From NCBI RefSeq assembly GCF_000447295.1, contig NZ_KE650771.1:3778403-3842402 (forward strand): DNA of 64,000 bases, read 5' to 3'. The position numbers were made by a program, and so were the translations under genes. Under the pieces are notes generated by a model that worked only from the letters and a program-made list of their open reading frames with translations, did not search any database and had not been told where the DNA came from. Origin of the DNA: Fischerella sp. PCC 9431 (GTDB taxonomy: Bacteria > Cyanobacteriota > Cyanobacteriia > Cyanobacteriales > Nostocaceae). Of the stretch, positions 8,319 through 17,564 are shown piece after piece. Positions within the stretch are counted from its first letter, which is position 1. Each line of letters starts with the position of its first letter.

Positions 8319-9596
8319 TCATTCCAATGCGGGAATAGGTGTTGCTGCCAAATTGTTTGACTTTTCTACTATTTGATGTAGTCTCTGTTCAAACTTTTGC
8401 ATACATACAGACCAATCATATTCGAGAACAGAAAAACGCGCGTGGAGAGACATTTCTTCTTTGAGTTCGGGATTTTCGAGAATTCTAATTACCTTATTAG
8501 CAAAATCCCACGGACTATTTGGTTGAGCTAAAAAGCCATTGCGACCAGGAACCACTTGTTCTGAAGTTGAGGGTGCTTTAACTGCAACTACAGGAGTTCC
8601 CGATGCTAAAGCTTCGTTGGTGGAAGTGCAGAAGTTTTCGGTAACAGATGCATTGACAAAAACATCGGCTCGTGCGTACCATCCTAAAAGTTCTGTACCG
8701 TGAGATTCTCCCCAAACAGTTACACCTTTGCCAAATTGAGCTGCACGTTGACGGATTTCTTCTTGTTGGGGACCACTACCGACGATAACTAAATGTACAT
8801 CAGGGATTTTGGCAGCGACGATTGGGTATATATCTAAAAGTTGAATCACACTCTTTTCGGGAGCAATGCGTCCAACAAATAAAAGTGTGGGACGATTGTC
8901 GTTGGGAATGGGGTTGTAGGAGAGATTAGCAGGATTAAATTTTTGGCAATCTATACCCTGATAAGGTAGGTATTCGCTGCGTTGAGATTTCAAGCTTTTA
9001 TATTTTTCCAGCTGTTCTCGCGAAGAAAAAAAGTTATGATCGTAAGCTTCGCTGAATTGCTTGATTAACATCGGTAACATGGGACGAATAAAGCTAAAAA
9101 ACTGATTGCCCATGTAATAGCGAATATAAGCAACTATATCTGTGTGGAATAGGGATATGATTGGTGTGCCAGTTTTTTTAGCGTACTCAATACCTACAGG
9201 GCGACCGTAACCTTGTAAATAAAGTGAATAAAAGCCTCGCATTTGTGGTGCTTCTTCAACAATCACAATGTCTGGTTTAAAGTTTTCCAGTAATTGAGTA
9301 TCGCTCCAATGGCGGTAGTGTAATGGTTGGGGAAGAGATTTATAAAAAATTAGGGGTTGGGTGGGAAATGCATAGGAAGAAAATTTGGGGAAAGTTTGGA
9401 GTTCTTTGAGTCCCGCCATCGGACGACTACCAACTTCTTCTGGATACTGGTCGTTGATTTCTGGGTGAATGAGAAATACTTCGTGTCCCTGTTGTAGTAA
9501 CCAGCGCACTCGTTGGTGGACTGCGATCGAAACCCCTGTCAAAAATGGCGCATACAATCCTGTAATTAACGCTATACGAAGAGGTTGTTTTTTCAT
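8319..9596 (-). CDS. hglT: GT4-family glycosyltransferase, HglT-like
   Basis: A protein of 425 residues with the two-domain GT-B form of family 4. The N-terminal acceptor domain has LITGLYAPFLTGVSIAV. The C-terminal donor domain has LLFVGRIAPEKSV and the nucleotide-sugar signature NEALASGTPVVAV with the preceding Glu (VTENFCTSTNE, residues 320-335). It is the last gene of a minus-strand block beginning with hgdB. The Anabaena homologue in the corresponding position (all5341, hglT) adds glucose to the heterocyst aglycone. The assignment rests on family plus synteny. No other GT4 is in the window. Confidence 0.65.
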   Translation of the reverse strand: MKKQPLRIALITGLYAPFLTGVSIAVHQRVRWLLQQGHEVFLIHPEINDQYPEEVGSRPMAGLKELQTFPKFSSYAFPTQPLIFYKSLPQPLHYRHWSDTQLLENFKPDIVIVEEAPQMRGFYSLYLQGYGRPVGIEYAKKTGTPIISLFHTDIVAYIRYYMGNQFFSFIRPMLPMLIKQFSEAYDHNFFSSREQLEKYKSLKSQRSEYLPYQGIDCQKFNPANLSYNPIPNDNRPTLLFVGRIAPEKSVIQLLDIYPIVAAKIPDVHLVIVGSGPQQEEIRQRAAQFGKGVTVWGESHGTELLGWYARADVFVNASVTENFCTSTNEALASGTPVVAVKAPSTSEQVVPGRNGFLAQPNSPWDFANKVIRILENPELKEEMSLHARFSVLEYDWSVCMQKFEQRLHQIVEKSNNLAATPIPALE

Positions 9597-9974
9597 AGTT
9601 AAGGGAGGAGTTATTTGGAGAAATGAGGAGATGAGGGGAGTATCCTAAATGTTCAAAAACCCGCCTGCGATTGAAATCGCAGTCTCATAGCTGAAGTCTG
9701 CTGAAGCAGACTGCTTGATTTATTTGAATCGTCTAAAGATGACTGATGCTAAAAGGCTTTATACCAATTCTTCGTGAAGCTGCTCCCGAATTTTACCCCT
9801 CCCCAACCCTCCACTTGTGAAGGGGAGGGTGCGCGTTAGCAAAGGGAGGGTCTTTGTATGCGTCTTCATATTAAATTGGTATTAAACCCCGTGCGGTATA
9901 TAGAAAAAATTGGGATGCTCTCGCAGATGAGGTGTGTGAGAAGATAAATTACTAACTACTAACTAGTTAGATGT
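9597..9974. repeat. Intergenic block of dispersed hairpins
   Basis: It contains CTGCGATT-ga-AATCGCAG (about 9665-9682), GTCTGCT-ga-AGCAGAC (about 9697-9712) and a CCCTCCCC...GGGGAGGG hairpin (about 9786-9850) of a family common in Nostocales. A related CCCCTCTCC...GGAGAGGGG copy is found inside the coding sequence at 62140-62185. I see no gene here. Confidence 0.6.
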
Positions 9975-11234
9975 TTACAAAGATACTTTGCTATCAATGG
10001 GTTGGTCTAAGCTTTGATAGGGGCGATATTCAATCAGACGAATGTGCCAAGGCCCTTTGATTTGGTAGGTGACGCCGCGCCAGCTAACTTTTGACATCCC
10101 AAAAGATAATGTCAGTGCAAACCCATAAAACCAGTGTGTGAGGGGTATACCAAATAGCATTCTGACTATCGTGGCTGGTGATAATTTGGTTTTGACTTTT
10201 GTGTTGTGGCGAATTATCGGTGTGACTCCAATTTCGAGGGCGATCGCCAACAACAACAATGCCACTATATAGCTACTATAACTAGTGAAAGCTAGAGCCG
10301 CAGCATCCCATTGTTGTGTCCACAACGCTGCAATAGACAACATCAACAGCAGATTCGGGAGTAGTACTGTTTGCAATGCATCAGCAATTACCGCCCACCA
10401 CTGGGGATGATACAGGCGTGAAGACAACATTTGACGTTTTGTCCAGTCAAATAATCTTGGTAAGTCACACTCTTCACGATTGAGAATCAACAGAGATGGT
10501 ACAAACTTTACTTTGAATCCATAATTTGCCAGAACTCTGCGGATCATAGTATCGTCAGTATAACTTCTTGCCCATCTCTCTAGTAGTTCAGTTTCGTGAA
10601 TCACTTCTGTTTTCAGTGCTAAACTACCTCCCCAAGGAATGCGGTAGAGACTCATCTGCACAACAGCAGAGGAATTCCAGAAATACCGCACTAGTGAACC
10701 CCAGTATTTACCTGTGGGTAAGTACCAACGATTACCAGTTGTCGCCCCTACTTTCGGATCAGCTAGAGGACTGACTAATTCACGTAACCAGTTAGGATGA
10801 ACTACCGCATCAGCATCTACAAATGCAACTATTTTGTAAGATTCATCTAATTCTGAGACAGCTTGCACTATAGAACTGCATTTGAGGCTACAGTTATATC
10901 GTCTGATACTCAAAGGGCTAATTTGGACATTAGTTGCACCGAGTGAGGCTATAGTTTCAGTAGCAATTTTCCAAGCTGGATCTTCACGATGATCGATAAT
11001 TATCTTTAAATCATATTGTGGATAGTTTTGTTGCAGAAGTGATTCTAAACAATTGGCTAGAAACGGATCGCTTCCCCGCAAACAAAGAATAACTGCTGTT
11101 TTCGGAAGTTGTTCATCAGGTAAGGAATTTCTGCGATGCGTTCTTAATGTCCATAAAAAAGCTAACGTCACAAATGTTTGAATTGCCAACCAACTTAGCA
11201 ACATTCTAGACAGAGATATCGCTAGTTCTTTCAT
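9975..11234 (-). CDS. Membrane glycosyltransferase family 2 (ceramide glucosyltransferase-like)
   Basis: About 419 residues from the preferred start (11234). An upstream in-frame ATG at 11303 would add 23 residues encoded by low-complexity CTCC/TCCC repeat DNA, so I reject it. There is an N-terminal membrane segment, then a GT-A core: AVILCLRGSDPFL, the DxD motif in FVDADAVVHPNW (about residue 145), GGSLALK, TDD and a (Q/R)xxRW-like WTKRQM. Two or three C-terminal membrane segments (near 280-370) follow. The pattern resembles GT21/HpnI-type processive or lipid glycosyltransferases. It sits in the hgdBCA-hglT block, as a GT2 does in Anabaena. The acceptor is unknown; a lipid or envelope polysaccharide is likely. 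Confidence 0.7.
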   Translation of the reverse strand: MKELAISLSRMLLSWLAIQTFVTLAFLWTLRTHRRNSLPDEQLPKTAVILCLRGSDPFLANCLESLLQQNYPQYDLKIIIDHREDPAWKIATETIASLGATNVQISPLSIRRYNCSLKCSSIVQAVSELDESYKIVAFVDADAVVHPNWLRELVSPLADPKVGATTGNRWYLPTGKYWGSLVRYFWNSSAVVQMSLYRIPWGGSLALKTEVIHETELLERWARSYTDDTMIRRVLANYGFKVKFVPSLLILNREECDLPRLFDWTKRQMLSSRLYHPQWWAVIADALQTVLLPNLLLMLSIAALWTQQWDAAALAFTSYSSYIVALLLLAIALEIGVTPIIRHNTKVKTKLSPATIVRMLFGIPLTHWFYGFALTLSFGMSKVSWRGVTYQIKGPWHIRLIEYRPYQSLDQPIDSKVSL

Positions 11235-11322
11235 TGGTGAGGAGTATGTGTGAGGAGTGGGGGATGAGGAGACAAGGGAGAGAAGGGAGACAGAGAATAA
11301 CAAACAATTAACAACTAAATTT

Positions 11323-11793
11323 TTATGGATCTAATCCATATTTCATTTCAATGTTGATAGTTGTATTTTTCTGCAATGGGAAACTTGCTTTATTGAATTT
11401 TGGTGTACCAGTTATGACTGATACGGTGGGGTTATTAGAAACTCCAAAACCTTCTTGGGGAATACCTAAAAAATCTTGATTGAGTTTATAATCTCCGTTT
11501 TGATCATCAACTACAGCAACTGCATATTTTCCTGGTTTTAAACCAATAAATTCTTTTTTGACAGAACTTCCTGTAATTTTGACACAGCCGCTTTTAACGC
11601 CACTAGTCTCACTCAAAGGAAATCCTTTTTCACTCGCATACACTTTCAAACAAATTTGGCCTTTTTGGTGTTTGATACCATTGACTACTACAGTCAGTGT
11701 GTTTATAGGTTCTGCCTGTACTGTGTTAGATAAACCTATACTTACCAAACTCGGAAGTAGAAATGTCAAAAATTTAGAAGCTTTCGTTAACAT
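11323..11793 (-). CDS. DUF2141 secreted protein
   Basis: A protein of 156 residues. A signal peptide (FLTFLLPSLVSIGLSNTVQA) precedes a DUF2141 domain: VVNGIKHQKGQICLKVY, GLKPGKYAVAVVDDQNGDYKL and PQEGFGVSN. This all-beta domain is common in periplasmic or extracellular proteins of unknown role. It begins 9 bp after the stop of the epimerase gene hgdA, so it is almost certainly in the same transcript. Its presence suggests an envelope factor for glycolipid deposition, but no function is shown. Confidence 0.75.
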   Translation of the reverse strand: MLTKASKFLTFLLPSLVSIGLSNTVQAEPINTLTVVVNGIKHQKGQICLKVYASEKGFPLSETSGVKSGCVKITGSSVKKEFIGLKPGKYAVAVVDDQNGDYKLNQDFLGIPQEGFGVSNNPTVSVITGTPKFNKASFPLQKNTTINIEMKYGLDP

Positions 11794-11802
11794 TGTTTCT
11801 AC

Positions 11803-12810
11803 CTAACTATTCACAATTTTCTTGAGGTCTGTTTTCTTCACCCATTCCTGTGTTAAACGCATTCCTTCTTCTAAGTTGACTTTGGGCTCATAGCTTAAAT
11901 TTTTGCGTGCTTTTTCAATTGAATAAGCATAGGGACGAGTCATAAAATCTACGGCTTCTGGTAAGATATCAGCTTGTTTACGAAAGAGTTTTTGTCCCTG
12001 GTAGCGTAGCTTGAGAAATAGTTTGAGTTCGTCTTTTGGTAGTGAAAAAGGTACTGGTAAACCTGACATTTCTGCCAAGCAAGTAAAATATTCTTTCCAA
12101 GTAGTTTCTTGTCCGTCGGTGATGTTGAAAATTTCGCCGTAGGTTTCTTTTTCGATTGCTAAAAATATAGCTGTAACTAGGTTATCAATATATACGTGAT
12201 TGATGATTCCCTGTCCGTCACCTGCATAGGCAAATAATTTTTGCCGCATCATAGTTAATGGTCTGACTATCCAAGGAATACTACCTGGACCATAAACATC
12301 ACCTGCTCTAAGAATAATGATCCCAAAATCGGGTGAATTATTCAGTTCTAAAAGTGCTTTTTCTGCTTCGATTTTCGTCTGACAATAGGGATTATTATCT
12401 CCTGAAAGTGGCCCTTCTTCTGTGATGTTTTTAGGATAATTAAAGCCATAAACTAATCCACTGGAGATATAAATAAAGGTTTTAACACCAGCACTTTTAG
12501 CTGCTTTAGCTATGTTGATAGTTCCATCAACATTTATCTTGCGAAATTCTTCTAGAGAACCACCTTCTTTGGCGATTTCATCTGTGTGTATAACTATATC
12601 TACTCCCTGACAAGCTAATTCAGCACTAGCAGAATCGGTGATATTGCCAATGATGACTTTTGCACCTAGATTCTGGGCTTTTTTGGCTTTATCTGCGGTA
12701 CTTTGCATTCCACATACTTTCATTCCGTGAGCGATCGCTAATTGAGCAGTACGCAAACCGATAAATTCACCAATTCCAGTGATGAGGATAGTTTTATTTT
12801 GCAAGTTCAT
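11803..12810 (-). CDS. hgdA: Extended-SDR sugar-nucleotide epimerase, HgdA-like
   Basis: 335 residues from ATG 12810. An upstream ATG at 12855 is in frame but adds 15 poorly conserved residues. The chosen start (MNLQNKTILITGIGEFIG) aligns with the paralogue at 35537. NAD-binding GxxxxxG is at residues 11-17, and the catalytic YxxxK is in NPYCQTKIEAE. The C-terminal region is that of NAD-dependent epimerases/dehydratases. By synteny it corresponds to all5345 of Anabaena, reported as a UDP-galactose 4-epimerase needed for normal heterocyst glycolipid composition. It lies between hgdC and the DUF2141 gene in a tight block. Confidence 0.7.
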   Translation of the reverse strand: MNLQNKTILITGIGEFIGLRTAQLAIAHGMKVCGMQSTADKAKKAQNLGAKVIIGNITDSASAELACQGVDIVIHTDEIAKEGGSLEEFRKINVDGTINIAKAAKSAGVKTFIYISSGLVYGFNYPKNITEEGPLSGDNNPYCQTKIEAEKALLELNNSPDFGIIILRAGDVYGPGSIPWIVRPLTMMRQKLFAYAGDGQGIINHVYIDNLVTAIFLAIEKETYGEIFNITDGQETTWKEYFTCLAEMSGLPVPFSLPKDELKLFLKLRYQGQKLFRKQADILPEAVDFMTRPYAYSIEKARKNLSYEPKVNLEEGMRLTQEWVKKTDLKKIVNS

Positions 12811-12927
12811 ATTTGGGTAGAAATTATTTGAGGAGTGTGAGGGATGAAATACCAATTACCAATGACCATTGTACAGACGCGTAGACGCTCGTAAGAGCGG
12901 CTTCAAGGTAAGAGTATAATCGCGTCT

Positions 12928-14106
12928 CTAAAAAATATCTGCTGGGTCTGTGGAGCGCAGTTTATTCATAGCTAATGCGCCAGATGTCATACACATTAAT
13001 ATTGTTGAAATGAAAACAATTACTGCATTTTGAGGAGTCATCATGATGGGTAGTTTAGTTGCCTCCATAGCAAAATCATATATGAAGATAGATAGAGAAA
13101 ACCCTGGAATATAACCTAAAACTGACAATATTAAAGCCTGTTGAAACACGACATTTAATAAGTAATTGTTTTCATAACCTATGGCTTTTAAGGTTGCATA
13201 AGCGACGAGTTGAGTGGAGATATTACTGTAAAGAATCTGATAAACAATTACCACACCAACAACTGAAGCCATTGAAAGCATGAGATTGAGTATGAAACCA
13301 ATGGGTGTTCTTGTCGCCCAATATTCTTTCTCAAAATCAATAAACTCCTGATGAGTAAAAAGTTTCACGTCGTTGGGTAAATTAGCTCGCAATTCTGCTA
13401 TGACTTTTTGGGGGTCAGCACCTGGTTGGAGTGAAATTACACCGACGTCAATCATTTCTGAAGGACGGCTGTTAGGAAATATCCTTAAGAAAGTTGTGTC
13501 ACTGACTATTAAGTTTCCATCCACACCAAAGGATGGCCCTAAACTAAATAAACCACCAACTCTAACTCTATAACCTCTGAGGGAATCAAAGGGAAATATT
13601 TCTAGTATTTGTTCGGTATTTTCCTGAACAAATTTCTGGGCAACTGGTCCAAATTCTGGTCGAGAATTACGGTCAAAAAGTACGACGTCAGGAACTTTAA
13701 TTTTATCTATATTCTTCTCAACTTCCGGCATATTCATAATTGGTCTTCCTGGTTCAAAACCAATTACATAAATTGAATATTTCTCGCCGTTTTCGGGGTT
13801 CTTAAATTTAGCAAATCCCAAATAAATAGGACTGACTGACTCTACACCATCAAACCCCAAAGCTTGATACAATCTCGTCCGAAAGAAGCTTTGAATTGCA
13901 GTCAAAGATTTATATTGCGAACTGACTAAAAATAAATCGCCTCGGAGATTGCGATGCACTTGGGTAGCACTAGAGTATAGAGCATCTTGAAATCCAAGTT
14001 GCATAAACATCAAAATTACAATAAAACCAATGCCAGCTACAGCTACTAGAGAACGAATTTTGTTTCTGACTAGTTGCAACCATGCCAGAGGAATTTTAAA
14101 CGCCAT
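12928..14106 (-). CDS. hgdC: DevC-type ABC exporter permease, HgdC-like
   Basis: A protein of 392 residues. MAFKIPLAWLQLVRNKIRSL and the following helix form the typical DevC/FtsX start. A large periplasmic MacB-like domain lies at about 45-255. Three C-terminal helices follow (about 265-290, 320-345 and 355-380, with VAYATLKAIGYE before the second). It is the permease partner of the DevB-like protein encoded 101 bp upstream. In Anabaena the pair all5347/all5346 (HgdB/HgdC) affects the glycolipid layer. No DevA-type ATPase gene is nearby, so the ATPase must be shared or encoded elsewhere. Confidence 0.75.
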   Translation of the reverse strand: MAFKIPLAWLQLVRNKIRSLVAVAGIGFIVILMFMQLGFQDALYSSATQVHRNLRGDLFLVSSQYKSLTAIQSFFRTRLYQALGFDGVESVSPIYLGFAKFKNPENGEKYSIYVIGFEPGRPIMNMPEVEKNIDKIKVPDVVLFDRNSRPEFGPVAQKFVQENTEQILEIFPFDSLRGYRVRVGGLFSLGPSFGVDGNLIVSDTTFLRIFPNSRPSEMIDVGVISLQPGADPQKVIAELRANLPNDVKLFTHQEFIDFEKEYWATRTPIGFILNLMLSMASVVGVVIVYQILYSNISTQLVAYATLKAIGYENNYLLNVVFQQALILSVLGYIPGFSLSIFIYDFAMEATKLPIMMTPQNAVIVFISTILMCMTSGALAMNKLRSTDPADIF

Positions 14107-14207
14107 GATTTGGTAATTGGTAATTGGTAGTTAGTGGTTAGTAATTAGTAGTAAAAAACCAGCCTAGCTACTTTGTTTTGTGAGTGATTTAACTATGCTG
14201 GGAGTCG

Positions 14208-15407
14208 CTAAATTTTAATAGCCACATCTACCTGTAAGTTAGTTAAACCAGAGACTAGTTGACTCTCTGCTGGGTTATCGAGGCGGATTTTGACTTGAAT
14301 GACTCTGCGGTCTGTATCTGCGCCGGGGTTGACACTTAAGATATTTTGTCTGTCAACAAGTAAACCTATGTCGCTGACGGTTCCTTGTAATTTTTTGCCA
14401 GGAAAGGCGGTGCTAGTAATGAGCGCTTTTTGACCTATACGTACTTTTTGAATATCTGTTTGGTAAACTTCTGCGATCGCGTACATTTGAGAAGTTTTAC
14501 CGATCTCTACAATACCGTTTGTGGCGACGACTTCTCCTGATTTGGCGTGAGTTTTCAAAACTTTACCACTGACTGGAGATTTTACGTAGGTTAATTCATG
14601 CTGGGCTTGTGCTTGTTTCACAGCAGACATCGCACTCTTGAGTTCAGCTTCTGCTAGGCGGACATCTGTCGGGCGCACCTCTTTGATACTTCCGAGTTTG
14701 GCTTTAGACTCTCTGAGTTGTTGTTGGAGAGTATCAACAGAACGAGTAAGTGCTGCTTTACCTTCAGCTAGTTGCTGTTGCAAGGTCTTGAGTTGCAAAG
14801 CTTTGCTATCTGCTGTAGATGCGGAAATCGCACCTTCTCTATATAGTTGTTGATAGCGGTTGTTTTCGGTTTCGGCATTTTGGACTTGGGCTTCAAGACT
14901 GGCGATCGCTGCTTGTTGGGTATTAACTTCTCCTTGTAATTGCCATTCTACTTGAGCGATCGCTGCTTTTTGAGCATCAATATCGCCTGTTTTTGCCCCA
15001 GCTTTGACCTGTGCTAGTTTAGCTTGAGCCACTGTCACACTGTCTAAAGCTTGTTGTACAGCTACAAGACTACGGGTGTATCCTTCCAGCAATGCTATGA
15101 CTTGACCTGCTTTTACTTGTTCTCCTTCTTTCACTAACAGCTTTTCTACTCGTACACCACTTAGTGAACTCGGAGCAGACAATTGAGTAATTTCACCATC
15201 AGGTACAATACGCCCTAAAGCAGTCACAGCAACTCTTGCAGGCGCAGCTTTCACAGGCTTTTGTGGTTCGGTTTGAACTTGGGAACGAAGCAGTAACAAA
15301 CTGAAGAAAGACACTAAACCTGTAGCAAAAGCTATGGAAACCGCCAAAAAAATTCCCCACTTGGTTAAAGGTTTTGCGAAGAACAAGTTTTTCTTGTCTG
15401 CTGTCAT
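14208..15407 (-). CDS. hgdB: DevB-type periplasmic adaptor (HlyD family), HgdB-like
   Basis: A protein of 399 residues. There is one N-terminal membrane anchor (about 18-40), then VAVTALGRIVPDGEI, the start signature of the DevB family. A lipoyl half-motif lies at about 75-105, a long alpha-hairpin rich in Ala and Gln at about 115-260, a second lipoyl half with YVKSPVSGKVL at about 275 and a beta-barrel C-terminus. It bridges the inner-membrane permease and TolC (HgdD) to export glycolipid. It is first in the six-gene minus-strand block and diverges from the ParB-like gene across 807 bp, which should hold its promoter. Confidence 0.75.
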   Translation of the reverse strand: MTADKKNLFFAKPLTKWGIFLAVSIAFATGLVSFFSLLLLRSQVQTEPQKPVKAAPARVAVTALGRIVPDGEITQLSAPSSLSGVRVEKLLVKEGEQVKAGQVIALLEGYTRSLVAVQQALDSVTVAQAKLAQVKAGAKTGDIDAQKAAIAQVEWQLQGEVNTQQAAIASLEAQVQNAETENNRYQQLYREGAISASTADSKALQLKTLQQQLAEGKAALTRSVDTLQQQLRESKAKLGSIKEVRPTDVRLAEAELKSAMSAVKQAQAQHELTYVKSPVSGKVLKTHAKSGEVVATNGIVEIGKTSQMYAIAEVYQTDIQKVRIGQKALITSTAFPGKKLQGTVSDIGLLVDRQNILSVNPGADTDRRVIQVKIRLDNPAESQLVSGLTNLQVDVAIKI

Positions 15408-16214
15408 ATTTTTGTTGGTTGATATTGATAGTTGATTGTTGATAGTTGATTCTTAGTTGTTGGTGCTTGAAATACCAAACAACAAACAATAAAAGACTAA
15501 CAATGACTGCGAGAAATTACAGTTATCAGTTATGACTCGATTCTGGAAATTACACCTGTTTTTCTAACTGTTCACTGATTAATAGAAACCCTTACGAATA
15601 ACAAATGACAAATGGCGATCCTCGCCAGTTATCCTCATTTGTGCCAACCTAATTCAATGTAATTGATCGCACAATCAACAGCAGCCTTACACCAAAATTT
15701 TCTCAATTTTACTCTTGGTAGATATCTAGTAAAGTAGGCCCTGAACAATAACAATACTAATTTAGAAAACTTTTACCTGGAAAAAGAATCTGAGCTGAAA
15801 ACGAAGCGGCAATGATATGGGCATTCAAAAACTCGCCTTCCAATATGGCAAAAAACTTTGATGTTGTCAAGCAGTGTTGGGGATAGGGGATAAGGGAGAC
15901 CTGGAGAGGGGAGACGCAGGGACGCGGAGAGTATTTCATCTATATTCCCCGCGTCACCGCGTCCTAATGTCCCCGTGTCCCCCAACCTCATCAGGGAACT
16001 TTTTTAAGAGTATTGGCTTCAATTAAAGCTGTAAGAGGGAGGGTACAAACCCAAATTTCTCTGTAGAATCAATCCAAAATCGAATAGCCGTAAAGCATTA
16101 AGACATTCTCATCGGAGTTTTCATAAAATTAATGTTTTTGATCGCACTGGTGAAATAAAATCGGGTTTATCGTCTTGCGGGTATTCTGACTGACGACTTA
16201 GAAAAACAGTAATT
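15408..16214. other. Divergent intergenic region with dispersed repeat
   Basis: Promoter-containing gap between hgdB and the ParB-like gene. About 15900-15985 is a copy, in reverse orientation, of the GGGACGCGGAGA / GAATATAGATGAAATACTC dispersed repeat. Other copies lie inside hglE (22050-22095) and after it (24490-24515). Several open frames run through this repeat, but they are low complexity and I do not call them. I found no clear NtcA site (GTA-N8-TAC) by eye. Confidence 0.6.
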
Positions 16215-17564
16215 ATGCCTAAGATATCTATAAACAAAATTAAGATTGGTGTGAATCGTCGTCCACTAAATGGCGAGAAAGTTAAGGATTTAAAAGAATC
16301 TATTCAAGCAAATGGTCTTTTAAACCCAATCACGGTGGATCAACATTACAACTTGATTGCTGGGTTGCACCGTTTGACAGCTTGTCAGATGCTGGGTTTA
16401 GAAGAAATTGAGTGCAATGTTGTTAATTATGAAGATGCTGAACAATCTCGTCTAGCGGAAATAGACGAAAATTTGATCCGCAATGAGTTAGAACCTCTCG
16501 AACGTAACGAACTTTGGTTGGAACGGGAGCAAATTCTCCAAAGAATGGGACTCAGAGCCAAAGCAGGAGATAACCAATATACGCTTAAAGGTGGTGCAAC
16601 CATTTCACCACCTGCGAAGACTACCAAGGATATCGCCAAAAAAACAGGTTTCTCTGAACGTACTTTGCAGCAAGGTTTACAGATCGCTAAGGCGATTCAT
16701 CCAGAGGTAAAACAAATCATCAAAGAAACACCATTAGCTAAAAGCACTACGGCTCAGTTAGAAATAGCCAGAACTGCTACTGCTGAACGTACTTCAGCCG
16801 AACAAGCTGAAGAAGCTGCACAATTAGCCAAAGCCAAGGGCGAAGAACAAGAAGCCGAACGACAAGCACAATTAGCAGCAGAATCACGAGCCAAGCAAAA
16901 GGAGTTACAATTACTAGCCTTCAAAAGTGCGATCGCCCAAAAACAAGCAAAGTCAGCTGTTAAAAAAGTGCCAAATCGTTTAGAACAGCCAGATCACAAA
17001 ACAACTGTAATTCTCAAGCAACCGCAAGTTAAAGTTGATGACGAGTTAGTGTTGGGTAGGCATTTAGTTTATTGTGGTGATACTAGTAGTAAAAGTTTTA
17101 GACAACTCTTACCATCGAATGCAGCTTTAGCGATCGCCACTCTATCGCCAACTTGGAATCATGATTACTTGGTTGATGAAGCAAGAATTGTTGCAGTCGT
17201 ACGTTCCCAAGATCAAATTTATGAGTTTTGCAGCCAAACTCGGATGCCTTATCAGTATGAATTAATCATTAGTAACCTGTATATTGGCATTTTTTCTCAT
17301 CAATCTATATCTAAGCCGCAAACACCAATTCATATTGAAGGTATAGAGGGAATAATTAATTACCTGATCAACCTTTATACAAGTCATCAAGATCAATTTG
17401 TCGTTGCTCCCTTTATGGGAAATGGTGAAATTTTGAGTGCTTGTGAAAGGATGGGGCGTATCTGTTTTATCGGAGATCATAACCCAGAATTGGTAAGTCG
17501 CGAAATTAGCCGTTGGGAAAAATGGACTGGAAAAAAAGCCAACATCACTGTGGGGATAGGGTAA
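16215..17564 (+). CDS. ParB-like protein fused to a degenerate DNA methyltransferase domain
   Basis: A protein of 449 residues. Residues 1-95 are a ParB/sulfiredoxin-type domain (NGLLNPITVD, LIAGLHRLTACQMLG, EIDENLIRNELEPLER). An HTH region (about 138-185: TTKDIAKKTGFSERTLQQGL) and a charged Ala/Glu coiled coil (185-255) follow. Residues 275-445 align in pattern with N4/N6 DNA methyltransferases of ParB-methylase fusions: ELVLGRHLVYCGD at the start, and VVAPFMGNGEILSACE (motif I-like) with RWEKWTGKKA at the end. Motif IV, normally (D/N)PP(Y/W), reads LSPTW, so catalysis is doubtful. The last codons run into a GGGACAAGG repeat. The role is unknown; it may be a DNA-binding regulator beside the HGL genes. 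Confidence 0.65.
   Translation: MPKISINKIKIGVNRRPLNGEKVKDLKESIQANGLLNPITVDQHYNLIAGLHRLTACQMLGLEEIECNVVNYEDAEQSRLAEIDENLIRNELEPLERNELWLEREQILQRMGLRAKAGDNQYTLKGGATISPPAKTTKDIAKKTGFSERTLQQGLQIAKAIHPEVKQIIKETPLAKSTTAQLEIARTATAERTSAEQAEEAAQLAKAKGEEQEAERQAQLAAESRAKQKELQLLAFKSAIAQKQAKSAVKKVPNRLEQPDHKTTVILKQPQVKVDDELVLGRHLVYCGDTSSKSFRQLLPSNAALAIATLSPTWNHDYLVDEARIVAVVRSQDQIYEFCSQTRMPYQYELIISNLYIGIFSHQSISKPQTPIHIEGIEGIINYLINLYTSHQDQFVVAPFMGNGEILSACERMGRICFIGDHNPELVSREISRWEKWTGKKANITVGIG

Noticed and set aside
15757-15991. Small genes in the hgdB/ParB-like gap
   Set aside because: They translate the dispersed GGGACGCGG repeat; composition is low complexity and they overlap each other.
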